Of a DNA stretch of 64,000 nucleotides, positions 18,776-27,060 are shown piece after piece (the stretch's first letter is position 1; each line of letters begins with the position of its first letter). The stretch comes from Pseudomonas monteilii (lineage in GTDB: Bacteria; Pseudomonadota; Gammaproteobacteria; Pseudomonadales; Pseudomonadaceae), in NCBI GenBank assembly GCA_001534745.1, contig CP013997.1:744001-808000 (forward strand), written 5' to 3'. The position numbers were made by a program, and so were the translations under genes. The notes under the pieces are model-generated. The model did no database searches and was not told where the DNA came from. It saw nothing but the letters and a program-made list of their open reading frames with translations.

Positions 18776-20042
18776 GGACAGGGCCTGGCGTGGCGTCGGG
18801 CAAAGGCGCGCGACGGGAGGTCAGGGCGAACGAGCGCAGACTGACCTTGTGTTCATGGGTAAAGTAGTCGCGGCGCTCGAGCCGCTCGCGCTGAAAGCGC
18901 TTTTCGCGCGACAGGCGCGAGAACCAGTACAGCAGCTCGTCGGTCTCGCCTTCCGGCTCCTGCTCGAGCAGCCAGCTCATCAGGTCGGGCAGCGGCAGGG
19001 CCTGCTCGCAACGGTCGAGCATTTCCTTGACCGTGCGCGGTGCCTTGGCCGGGGCGTCCTTGTCGGTCTTGTGCGCCTTGGGAAAGCGCGCCGGCTTGGG
19101 CTCGAAACGCGCCAGGGCATAGACGTAGGCCTCGACTTGGCTGGCGCTGCCGAGAAAGGTGCTCTGCGGCCGGGTGAACAACGGCAGGGCGGCGTGGGGC
19201 AGGGCGTCGAGCCCCTTGCGCCGGATCACCGCCAAGGCCAGCGCCGCGCCCCGGGTCACGGTGTTGTGCCGGCGGGCTTCCTCGCGCAGGGGCAGCAGCA
19301 GCTCGCGGGCATGACGCAGGGTCAGCTGCGCGCTGGTCTGCATCTCCAGGATCCGCGCATGGGTGCGCAGCAATCGGTCATCGTCGACCAGCTGACCCAG
19401 GCGCGCCTGTTCGCTCAGCAGGTGCAGCAGCACTGTCTCGACCTTGCGCACGCCCTGCTCGAAGGCGCCGTCGGCGTTGACCAGCTGGATCATCGGCTCG
19501 ACGTACTCGTCCCAGGTCGCCAGCACCTCGGCATACCGCTGGCGCAGCGGGATCTGCCGGTCGCGGGTCTTGGCACGCTCGGCCACCGCCACCAGCGCCT
19601 GCTCGTCGTTGTCGAGCTTCTTCAGCACGTCGCGCACGCGCATGTCGAGCAGGCGCAGTTGCCGGGCCAGGTCATCGCGATCGCGGGTTTCGAAGGCGTC
19701 CTGGATGTGCCCGGCCAAGCGTTCGAGGTGACGCAGGTAGGCCTCGATCTCTAGGCACAGGCCCAGCCGGTGCTCGCGGCGCAGGTAGGCCAGGAAGTCA
19801 TGGATCTGCGCGTTCAGCTCGAAGCGATTGGGGCTTTTCGCCACGGGCACCAGGATGTCCAGGCGGATCCACAGGTCCAGCAGGTGGGTGACGTCCTGTG
19901 GCGTCGCCTCGCCGGGCTGGCGGGCCAGGTGCTGGCGCAGTTCCACCAGGCTCAGGGTGCCCTGGTCGAAGCGGGCGCACAGCGGTTCGAGCAGGGCCCA
20001 GTGTTCGGCGAGGGCGCGCAGGACGCGCTTGGGTTCGATCAT
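18765..20042 (-). CDS. mksF: condensin kleisin MksF
   Basis: 425 residues, first gene of the operon. The N-terminal winged-helix region (about 1-100: LSLVELRQHLA...VTHLLDLWIRLDILVP) and central helices fit the MksF/JetA kleisin, which bridges the heads of the MksB dimer. Its C-terminus (about 330-425) is basic. The order F-E-B matches P. aeruginosa PA4686-PA4684 as I recall. No mksG/jetD nuclease gene follows mksB, so this looks like a chromosome-organising condensin and not a Wadjet-type plasmid defence set. Confidence 0.83.
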   Translation of the reverse strand: MIEPKRVLRALAEHWALLEPLCARFDQGTLSLVELRQHLARQPGEATPQDVTHLLDLWIRLDILVPVAKSPNRFELNAQIHDFLAYLRREHRLGLCLEIEAYLRHLERLAGHIQDAFETRDRDDLARQLRLLDMRVRDVLKKLDNDEQALVAVAERAKTRDRQIPLRQRYAEVLATWDEYVEPMIQLVNADGAFEQGVRKVETVLLHLLSEQARLGQLVDDDRLLRTHARILEMQTSAQLTLRHARELLLPLREEARRHNTVTRGAALALAVIRRKGLDALPHAALPLFTRPQSTFLGSASQVEAYVYALARFEPKPARFPKAHKTDKDAPAKAPRTVKEMLDRCEQALPLPDLMSWLLEQEPEGETDELLYWFSRLSREKRFQRERLERRDYFTHEHKVSLRSFALTSRRAPLPDATPGPVHAS

Positions 20043-20209
20043 CGACGGTCGGCTCGCTGCCAGGTCAAAAGCGCCAATTGTACTGTATCGCAGGGGCAGG
20101 ATTTCACCCCCTGGTCGTTACGGCGGGTTTCCCATCGATCCAGTGCGGCGCGCACGCGGCAACGGCGGTAGAATGGCCGACCGTTCGCTGACCCTGGATG
20201 ACCCGTGCC

Positions 20210-21007
20210 GTGCTGACCGAGTCTCGCCGCCGCGCTTATTTGAACGCCATGCAGGTGGTGCACTGGCTGCCGCGCGCCGAACTGCCGTTCGCGGCGCCCT
20301 CGCGGCCCGAGTTGCTGATGCCGGTGGCGCCACCGAGCGTGCCCGACAGGCCGAGCGTCGAGCCGGTGCCCCTGGCGGCACCCGGGCCGCGCCCGAGCGC
20401 TGCGCCACAGGCCCGCAGCGGCGAGCGCCCGAAGATCGAGATCCCGCGGCCTGCCGCGCTCGCCAAGCCGGCGGCGGTAGCGCCTGCCGAGGCCCCCAGC
20501 CCCGCGCCGCGCCCGGTGCAGACACCACCCCCGCGCTTTGCCCTGCAACTGCTGCGTGCAGGGCGTTGCCTGCTGCTGGTGGAGCTGGCCACCGGCCAGC
20601 CGTTCCAGAGTCGCGACCCGTCCTACCTGCTGCTCAAGGACATGCTGCGCGCCGCCGGCCTGTCGGACGCGCCACAGATCATCGGCGAGCCGGTGCGCTG
20701 GCCGCTGCTGATGCGCGGCAACCTCGACCAGGGGCCGGAGGCGGCGCAGGATTTCGTCCAGGGATTCATCCAGGCACGCCTCGAAGAGTCGCCCTGCGCA
20801 TGCCTGTGGCTGATCGGCCTGCCAGCGATCCGGTTCGCCGGGCAGGCCGACGAGCAGGCGTATTACCGTGAACTACCGATCGACGGCCTGGGCGATGCCT
20901 GGGCCTTGCCGGGTCTTGAACTGTTGATGGACGAGCCGCAGCGCAAGGCGGACGTCTGGAAAGCCATGCGCCAGCTGATGGCGCGCTGGAACGCAATGAA
21001 TGAGTGA
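20210..21007 (+). CDS. holD: DNA polymerase III psi subunit, Pseudomonas type
   Basis: 265 residues from a GTG at 20210 with GGATGA upstream; an ATG at 20198 would add four residues. The N-terminus (TESRRRAYLNAMQVVHWLPR) resembles the SSB/clamp-loader-linked N-terminal peptide of psi. A Pro/Ala-rich linker follows (about 40-115), then a folded C-terminal domain. The gene directly precedes and overlaps rimI, as holD does in E. coli. P. aeruginosa psi was identified as the much longer PA4679 product, next to rimI there too. Psi links the clamp loader to chi and SSB. The assignment rests on position and overall form. Confidence 0.7.
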   Translation: MLTESRRRAYLNAMQVVHWLPRAELPFAAPSRPELLMPVAPPSVPDRPSVEPVPLAAPGPRPSAAPQARSGERPKIEIPRPAALAKPAAVAPAEAPSPAPRPVQTPPPRFALQLLRAGRCLLLVELATGQPFQSRDPSYLLLKDMLRAAGLSDAPQIIGEPVRWPLLMRGNLDQGPEAAQDFVQGFIQARLEESPCACLWLIGLPAIRFAGQADEQAYYRELPIDGLGDAWALPGLELLMDEPQRKADVWKAMRQLMARWNAMNE

Positions 21008-21455
21008 ATCGATCAGTTTCCGCCCGATGACCGAGGCGGATCTGGATGCCGTGCTGAAGATCGAGTATGCCGCGTTCAGCCATCCCTGGACCCGCGGCAT
21101 CTTCCAGGATGCGCTCAAGTCGTACGAGGTCTGGTTGATGTTCGATGGCCAGCAGCAGGTGGGGCACGGCGTGATCAACGTGATCATCGACGAGGCGCAC
21201 CTGCTGAACATCACCGTCAAGCCGGAGAACCAGGGGCGCGGGCTCGGCCTGCGCCTGCTCGAGCATCTGATGGCCCGGGCCTGGGCATTGAACGGGCGTG
21301 AGTGCTTTCTCGAAGTCCGGGCCAGCAACCAGTCGGCCTATCGCCTGTACGAACGCTATGGCTTCAACGAGATCGGTCGCCGCCGCGACTACTATCCCGC
21401 GCCAGGTGGCCGCGAGGATGCGCTGGTGATGGCCTGCACCTTGCTCGAAGCCTGA
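21000..21455 (+). CDS. rimI: ribosomal protein S18-alanine N-acetyltransferase
   Basis: 151 residues, GNAT fold. The acetyl-CoA loop is present as VKPENQGRGLGLRLLEHL, followed by LEVRASNQSAYRLYERYGFNEIGRRRDYY, a RimI signature. It acetylates the N-terminal alanine of S18. Its ATG overlaps the psi gene by 8 bp, so the two are translated together. Confidence 0.93.
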   Translation: MSESISFRPMTEADLDAVLKIEYAAFSHPWTRGIFQDALKSYEVWLMFDGQQQVGHGVINVIIDEAHLLNITVKPENQGRGLGLRLLEHLMARAWALNGRECFLEVRASNQSAYRLYERYGFNEIGRRRDYYPAPGGREDALVMACTLLEA

Positions 21456-21489
21456 TCCGATGACGCTGCTGCACTGACGAGGCACGACC

Positions 21490-22143
21490 ATGCATGACCT
21501 GCAGGAACTGATCGACAACAACGCCCGCTGGGCCGACGAGATCAACGCGCGCGACCCCGAGTTCTTCGCCAAACTGGCGCGCCAGCAGACCCCGGAGTTT
21601 CTCTGGATCGGCTGCTCCGATGCCCGGGTGCCGGCCAACGAGATCGTCGGCATGCTGCCGGGCGATCTGTTCGTGCACCGCAATGTCGCCAACGTGGTGC
21701 TGCACACCGACCTCAACTGCCTGTCGGTGATCCAGTACGCGGTGGACGTGCTCAAGGTCCGGCACATCCTGGTGACCGGGCATTACGGCTGCGGGGGCGT
21801 GCGCGCGGCGATGCAGGATCGCCAGTTCGGCCTGATCGATGGCTGGCTGCGCTCGATCCGCGACCTGTACTACGAGAAGCGTGGCGAACTGGCGGTGCTC
21901 GAGGACGAGGAAGCCCGCGTCGACCGCCTGTGCGAGCTGAACGTGATCCGGCAGGTGGCCAACGTGGCGCACACCAGCATCGTCCAGAACGCCTGGCACC
22001 GGGGTCAGCCGCTGTCGATCCATGGCTGCATCTACGGCATCAAGGATGGCCGCTGGAAGAGCCTGGACACCACCCTCGAAGGGATCGACCAAGTGCCTGC
22101 GCAGTACCGGTTGCGGCCGGTGGAGGCAGGCACGAAGGCTTGA
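21490..22143 (+). CDS. can: beta-class carbonic anhydrase
   Basis: 217 residues. The zinc ligands fall exactly where E. coli Can has them: Cys42 and Asp44 in GCSDARVP, His98 and Cys101 in GHYGCGGV. It interconverts CO2 and bicarbonate in the cytosol for carboxylation reactions. It lies 34 bp after rimI with GAGGCACGACC before the ATG, perhaps in the same transcript. Confidence 0.96.
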   Translation: MHDLQELIDNNARWADEINARDPEFFAKLARQQTPEFLWIGCSDARVPANEIVGMLPGDLFVHRNVANVVLHTDLNCLSVIQYAVDVLKVRHILVTGHYGCGGVRAAMQDRQFGLIDGWLRSIRDLYYEKRGELAVLEDEEARVDRLCELNVIRQVANVAHTSIVQNAWHRGQPLSIHGCIYGIKDGRWKSLDTTLEGIDQVPAQYRLRPVEAGTKA

Positions 22144-22185
22144 CGTGTCTCGGTCAGGCCTCGCTGTCCACAGGGCGATTGGACG

Positions 22186-23322
22186 CTAGATCGGCTCGCG
22201 CAGATCGCGCAGGCGTCGCGTCATCTCGCCCGTGTTGCACTTGGCCGCCGCCTGCTCGGGCGTGTAGGTGCGCACCGTGCGGAAGAACAGCTCGCACGTC
22301 TGTTTTCTCTGCGTGACCTGCCAGCGGGTCGAGCAGGCCTCCAGCGTCTGCCTGGCATCGGCTTGGAGGTCGCGCCCCATGCCCGCCTGCCAGCAAGCCG
22401 CCGTCAGGTCCTGCCCCATCATCTTCAGGCCCGCCACGTCGGCTGCGTCCTGATCGCCGCCATGGCTGTTCTTGTTCGCCGCGTACCAGATCGCACTGGG
22501 GTGGTTGGCCCCCAGCACCGGCACGTGTGCACCGGGTTGCGGACTGATGCTGACCAGGTCCAGCACGCCGACCTTGGGGCCATACTGCTGCTCGATCCAG
22601 GTGTGCACGGGAGCACCGAAGGCGACCATCGGCAACGGGCTGGCAGCGCTCTGCAGGGTCATCTCGCGGACCATGCGCACCTGGTAGTCCTTGAAGTAGC
22701 CGTAGGTGTCCGCCAGGGCGGCACCTGCGCTGGCGGGTGCCGCGATCGGGGCGATGTCGACGATGGTCTGGTACGCCGGCGTCTGGTCGGCCTCCACGCC
22801 ATTGAAGGTCAACAGCTCGGCCCAGCGGTCGGTGGTGCTGGAGCGCAGGTAGTCCTGGGCCTGGGTCAGCGAATAGTCGGGCGGGAAATGCAGCAGTTCG
22901 ATGCTGCGGCGATTTTGCAGGGCCATGCCTAGCGGCAGGAACAGGTACCAGTCATAGGACCATTTGCCGTCCTTGTTCAGCCGGGTGGCGCCGTCGTAGG
23001 CCAGCTCACCGCTGTCGAGCAGCCTGCGCAGCGGTTCGGCATAGTGGGCGGGCACCTCGCTGAAGGTGGCGTGCAGGTGATCGTGGTCGCGGCGGACCTG
23101 CACCTGGGCGTTGGCATAGCCGTCGCGGCGTACGCTCTGGGTCAGGTAATGCTCGACGGTCTGTTCCAGCGTCCAGTCGCGGTAGCAGATCACATGGCAA
23201 TTGTTGGGAAAGCCGAACAGGCGCGTGACACGCTGGGCGTCGCCCAGGTCGATGTGCGCGTCGGCCATGGCCAGGCCGCAGAAGGCGAGGGCGGCGAGGC
23301 CCGGTAAAGCGGATTTCGTCAT
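22186..23322 (-). CDS. unrecognised exported protein, 378 aa
   Basis: 378 residues with a signal peptide (MTKSALPGLAALAFCGLAMA) and eight or so cysteines, including a CHVIC pair near residue 44 and four in the last 80 residues (CWQAG, EACSTRW, KQTCELFF, AAKCNTG). The disulfide-like pattern and absence of membrane segments suggest a soluble periplasmic or secreted protein. AAGGA precedes the ATG. I do not recognise a domain and the neighbours (can, tRNA-Met) give no hint. Confidence 0.7.
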   Translation of the reverse strand: MTKSALPGLAALAFCGLAMADAHIDLGDAQRVTRLFGFPNNCHVICYRDWTLEQTVEHYLTQSVRRDGYANAQVQVRRDHDHLHATFSEVPAHYAEPLRRLLDSGELAYDGATRLNKDGKWSYDWYLFLPLGMALQNRRSIELLHFPPDYSLTQAQDYLRSSTTDRWAELLTFNGVEADQTPAYQTIVDIAPIAAPASAGAALADTYGYFKDYQVRMVREMTLQSAASPLPMVAFGAPVHTWIEQQYGPKVGVLDLVSISPQPGAHVPVLGANHPSAIWYAANKNSHGGDQDAADVAGLKMMGQDLTAACWQAGMGRDLQADARQTLEACSTRWQVTQRKQTCELFFRTVRTYTPEQAAAKCNTGEMTRRLRDLREPI

Positions 23323-23469
23323 GCTCGATTCCTTGTCAGGACCGCACGGTTGGGCGGCCGCGCGCATAGTGCGACAGGGCGCCTATCCGTGAGAAGCGTG
23401 AGAGCATGGCATAGGATGAGGAGTGCGCTGGGTGACGTCGAGTCCGTGTCACTTTTTTCCAGGCAAAAG

Positions 23470-23499
23470 AAAAGGGCCTACCTTGCGGTAAGCCCTTTT
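23470..23499 (-). terminator. intrinsic terminator after tRNA-Met
   Basis: The arms aaaagggcctacc and ggtaagccctttt pair around ttgc. On the minus strand the stem is followed by a T-rich stretch (ttttctttt), just downstream of the tRNA 3' end. Confidence 0.85.
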
Positions 23500-23505
23500 C
23501 GGATT

Positions 23506-23582
23506 TGGTGGCTACACAGGGACTTGAACCCCGGACCCCAGCATTATGAATGCTATGCTCTAACCAACTGAGCTATGTAGCC
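23506..23582 (-). tRNA. tRNA-Met (anticodon CAT)
   Basis: 77 nt with encoded CCA. Minus-strand acceptor GGCTACA pairs with TGTAGCC; D-arm AGCTCAGTTGGTTAGAGC; anticodon loop TTCATAA; T-loop GGTTCAAGTCC. The paired first base of the acceptor stem marks it as elongator Met (or a CAT tRNA modified to Ile), not initiator. Confidence 0.95.
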
Positions 23583-23592
23583 AATGGCGCGC

Positions 23593-23621
23593 ATTATTCC
23601 CTCGTGCGGGGCCTGTGTCAA
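23593..23621 (-). promoter_or_regulatory. promoter of tRNA-Met
   Basis: On the minus strand, a perfect -35 TTGACA (23616-23621), a 17-bp spacer and AATAAT (23593-23598), 10 bp before the tRNA 5' end. Confidence 0.8.
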
Positions 23622-23823
23622 CACTCCTCTCAAAAAAATTTGCACGGTTTCAACCGCTTAGCCGCCTGGACAAGGGTTGTCCGACGAGTAGCACGGGGCT
23701 AGACATCCTTAAGAGGAGGGCAAGCGCTGCTGCCCGGGCGCCACGCACGCAAGAAAACAGTAGCGATGTTCCGGACCGATTCCCGATAATCCGCTTCCCT
23801 ACCTGCGCCGGGAATCCACGCCA

Positions 23824-25035
23824 ATGGCCACCAGCAGCACCTCCACCGCCAGCACCGGTACGGCGAATTCCGCCCAGCCGCTGGTGATGCGCATCATCAC
23901 CTTCTGTGCCCTGGCGCACCTGATCAACGACCTCATCCAGTCGGTGCTGCCGGCGATCTACCCGATGCTCAAGGCCAGCTACGACCTGAGCTTCGCCCAG
24001 ATCGGCCTGATCACGCTGACGTTCCAGATCACCGCTTCGCTGCTGCAGCCCTGGGTCGGCTTCTACACCGACCGGCGCCCCAACCCCAACCTACTGCCCC
24101 TGGGCACGCTGTGCACCCTGGTGGGCATCGTCATGCTGGCCTTCGTCGGCAGTTTCCCCATGATCCTGCTGGCCTCGGCCCTGGTCGGCATCGGTTCCTC
24201 GACCTTCCACCCGGAAACCTCGCGCATCGCCCGGCTGGCTTCCGGGGGCCGCTTCGGCCTGGCGCAGTCCAGCTTCCAGGTCGGTGGCAACGCGGGTTCG
24301 GCGTTCGGCCCCTTGCTGGCCGCCGCCATCGTGATTCCGTTCGGGCAGACCCACGTGGCCTGGTTCGGCCTGGCCGGGCTGTTCTTCTTCGGCGTGACCC
24401 TGCTGCTGCGCCGCTGGTACAAGGATCACCTCAATCAGTTCAAGGCCCGTCAGGGGCAGCAGGCCAGCCATGGTCTGTCGCGCCAGCGGGTCGTGCTCGC
24501 CTTGGGCGTGCTCGGGCTACTGGTGTTCTCCAAGTACTTCTACATGGCCAGCCTGACCAGCTACTACACCTTCTACCTGATCGAGAAGTTCGGCGTGACG
24601 GTGGCCAGCTCGCAGTTGCACCTGTTCCTGTTCCTCGGCGCGGTGGCCGCCGGAACCTTCTTCGGCGGGCCTATCGGCGACCGTATCGGGCGCAAGGCGG
24701 TGATCTGGTTCTCGATCCTCGGCGTGGCGCCGTTCACCCTGGCATTGCCCTACGCGGACCTGTTCTGGACCACGGTGCTCAGCCTGATCATCGGCTTCAT
24801 CCTCGCCTCGGCGTTCTCGGCGATCGTGGTCTATGCCCAGGAACTGGTGCCGGGCAATGTCGGCATGGTCGCCGGGATTTTCTTCGGGCTGATGTTCGGT
24901 TTCGGCGGGATCGGCGCGGCGCTGCTGGGCTACCTGGCCGACCTGCGGGGTATCGAGTACGTCTACAGCCTGTGTTCGTTCCTGCCGCTGTTCGGCGTGC
25001 TGGCGGTATTTCTGCCGTCCACCGATAAGCGCTGA
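23824..25035 (+). CDS. fsr: MFS transporter, fosmidomycin-resistance (Fsr) type
   Basis: 403 residues, about 12 membrane segments. The first helix (CALAHLINDLIQSVLPAIYPMLK) and the GFYTDRRPNP loop between helices 2 and 3 are typical of Fsr, with GSSTFHPETSRIARLASGGR following. Family members export small compounds such as fosmidomycin in E. coli; the natural substrate here is unknown. It is probably a single gene; a short gap separates it from a second MFS gene. Confidence 0.85.
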   Translation: MATSSTSTASTGTANSAQPLVMRIITFCALAHLINDLIQSVLPAIYPMLKASYDLSFAQIGLITLTFQITASLLQPWVGFYTDRRPNPNLLPLGTLCTLVGIVMLAFVGSFPMILLASALVGIGSSTFHPETSRIARLASGGRFGLAQSSFQVGGNAGSAFGPLLAAAIVIPFGQTHVAWFGLAGLFFFGVTLLLRRWYKDHLNQFKARQGQQASHGLSRQRVVLALGVLGLLVFSKYFYMASLTSYYTFYLIEKFGVTVASSQLHLFLFLGAVAAGTFFGGPIGDRIGRKAVIWFSILGVAPFTLALPYADLFWTTVLSLIIGFILASAFSAIVVYAQELVPGNVGMVAGIFFGLMFGFGGIGAALLGYLADLRGIEYVYSLCSFLPLFGVLAVFLPSTDKR

Positions 25036-25134
25036 GCGGTCGATTGACGAGGCCAAGGGACTGGCTTAGGGTCCTGCCGGTCGCAGGATCACGGTCGAGC
25101 AGGCGCCAGGGCGCCCCGACCTTCAGGAGTGGAC

Positions 25135-26319
25135 ATGAACACACGTTTGCTGGCGGGCCTGCTGTTCGCCGTCTCGGTCGTCGGCTTCAGCCTGGGCGCC
25201 AGCCTGCCGCTGGTGTCGCTGCGCCTGCTTGATGCCGGCGCCAGTACCTTGCAGATCGGCATCGTCTCGGCGATCCCGGCAGCAGGCATGATGCTGTCGG
25301 CCTTTCTGGTCGATGCCTGCTGCCGACACCTGAGCCGTCGGGTCATCTACCTGGGCTGCTTCAGCCTGTGCGCGGCGAGCATCGCCCTGCTGGAGTGGGG
25401 CTTCGCCTCCTTCGCCTGGCTGGCGGCCTTGCGCCTGGCGCTCGGGCTCGGCATGGGCATCGCCATCATCCTGGGCGAATCGTGGGTCAACGAACTGAGC
25501 CCGGAGCACAACCGCGGCAAGATCATGGCGCTGTACGCCACCAGCTTCACCGGTTTCCAGGTGCTCGGCCCGGCCCTGCTGGCGCTGCTCGGTGCCCACG
25601 GCCCCTGGCTGATCGCGATCGTCTCGGTGGCCTACCTGCTGGCGCTGGTGTGCATCGTGTTCACCGTGCCGAATGATCGGGTGCGCCACGAGGGCGACGA
25701 CACCAGGACCTTTACCCTGGGCGGTTTCCTACGGGTGGCGCCGGCCTTGTGCATCGGCGTGCTGTTCTTCTCCTTCTTCGACGCCGTGGTGCTGTCGCTG
25801 CTGCCGGTGTATGCCACCGGCCTGGGCTTTGCGGTCGGCGTGGCAGCCCTGATGGTCACCGTGGTCTTCGCCGGCGACATGCTGTTCCAGTTGCCATTGG
25901 GCTGGCTGGCCGACCGCGTGGAACGCACGGGCCTGCACCTGGCTTGTGGCCTGGTGGTGCTGGCGATCGGCCTGGGCCTGCCGTGGCTGATGCAGGCCCA
26001 GGCACTGCTCTGGCCACTGCTGGTCCTGCTCGGCGCCGTGGCCGGGGGCATCTATACCTTGGCCCTGGTCTTGATCGGGCAGCGCTTCAAGGGTCGCGAC
26101 CTGGTGACCGCCAATGCCAGCGTCGGTCTGCTCTGGGGAGTGGGCAGCCTGATCGGCCCGTTGGTCAGCGGCATGGCCATGGGCATGGCCCCTCATGGGT
26201 TGCCCATGGCCCTGGCCGCGATGGCCGGCCTGTTCGTGTGCGCGGCGTGGCCTGCCTATCGACGGGCCGACAGGCGCTCGAACCTGGCGCGTGGAGCCGG
26301 GGAGGGCAGCGATGCCTGA
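25135..26319 (+). CDS. MFS transporter, substrate unknown
   Basis: 394 residues, about 12 membrane segments, of the YcaD/CsbX-like MFS group by general form (LRLALGLGMGIAIILGESWVNELSPEHNRGKIMALYATSFTGF resembles the YcaD loop region). The ATG at 25135 has AGGAG at 25125-25129. Its stop overlaps the glycosylase start by 8 bp, so the two are coupled although no shared function is obvious. Confidence 0.8.
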   Translation: MNTRLLAGLLFAVSVVGFSLGASLPLVSLRLLDAGASTLQIGIVSAIPAAGMMLSAFLVDACCRHLSRRVIYLGCFSLCAASIALLEWGFASFAWLAALRLALGLGMGIAIILGESWVNELSPEHNRGKIMALYATSFTGFQVLGPALLALLGAHGPWLIAIVSVAYLLALVCIVFTVPNDRVRHEGDDTRTFTLGGFLRVAPALCIGVLFFSFFDAVVLSLLPVYATGLGFAVGVAALMVTVVFAGDMLFQLPLGWLADRVERTGLHLACGLVVLAIGLGLPWLMQAQALLWPLLVLLGAVAGGIYTLALVLIGQRFKGRDLVTANASVGLLWGVGSLIGPLVSGMAMGMAPHGLPMALAAMAGLFVCAAWPAYRRADRRSNLARGAGEGSDA

Positions 26320-26953
26320 GCACGACAACGAGCTGACGGCGAACAGGCCCGACGACCATCGCCAGGCCAGCCTGCACCTGACCGCACAGGATGCCGACTG
26401 GGCCCGGCACATCGCCGCCATCGGCCCCTGCCAGCACCGCGCGACCCTGCACCGCGAGCCCTTCGAAGCCCTGGTCAGGTCGGTGGCCTATCAGCAGCTC
26501 CATGCGCGTGCGGCCGAGGCGATTCTCGGTCGGCTGCTGGTCTTGTTTCCCGGTGTCGAGTTCCCCAGCGCCGAAGCCTTGCTCGCCATCGACCCCCAGT
26601 GCATCCGTGCCTGCGGTTTTTCGGCGCGCAAGCTGGCGACCGTGCAGGCTCTTGCCCAGGCGCGGCTGACGGGGCAGGTGCCGACCCAGCAGGAAGCCAA
26701 GGCCTTGACTGACGAGGCGCTGATCACGCGCCTGACCGCCTTGCCGGGCATCGGCCGCTGGACGGTGGAGATGCTGCTGATCTACGGGCTGGGGCGTCTG
26801 GACGTGCTGCCGGTCGACGACTATGGCGTGCGCGAGGGCTATCGCCGGCTCAAGGGCCTGGACAAGGCCCCGACCCCGGCGCAGATGCGGACGCTGGGCC
26901 AGGCCTGGAGCCCTCATCGGACCGTGGCGGCCTGGTACCTGTGGCGGGCGTGA
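26312..26953 (+). CDS. DNA-3-methyladenine glycosylase II, AlkA-like
   Basis: 213 residues, HhH-GPD fold. The helix-hairpin-helix (ITRLTALPGIGRWTVEMLLIYGLGR, about residues 140-165) is followed by the catalytic aspartate region LPVDDYGVREGY (about 168). It removes alkylated bases and starts base-excision repair. It is shorter than E. coli AlkA, lacking its N-terminal domain, as in other AlkA/Mag2-like enzymes. Ada lies 107 bp downstream, so this is a compact alkylation-repair locus. Confidence 0.88.
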   Translation: MPEHDNELTANRPDDHRQASLHLTAQDADWARHIAAIGPCQHRATLHREPFEALVRSVAYQQLHARAAEAILGRLLVLFPGVEFPSAEALLAIDPQCIRACGFSARKLATVQALAQARLTGQVPTQQEAKALTDEALITRLTALPGIGRWTVEMLLIYGLGRLDVLPVDDYGVREGYRRLKGLDKAPTPAQMRTLGQAWSPHRTVAAWYLWRA

Positions 26954-27060
26954 GCCCGTGAGCGAGGGCGCAGCGTTCCTCGATTACCGCGCAAGAACCG
27001 GAGTGTTCGCCCCGCCAGGGCCTGTCAGACTGGCGCCATCCCCTTGTGGAGTACCTGCGC

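Noticed and set aside
15237..20042. Wadjet (JetABCD) plasmid-defence system
   Set aside because: Three subunits are related, but the nuclease JetD/MksG is missing here, so the housekeeping MksBEF reading is preferred.
23506..23823. attachment site of an integrated element beside tRNA-Met
   Set aside because: No integrase, no second copy of the tRNA 3' end, and the neighbours have ordinary composition.
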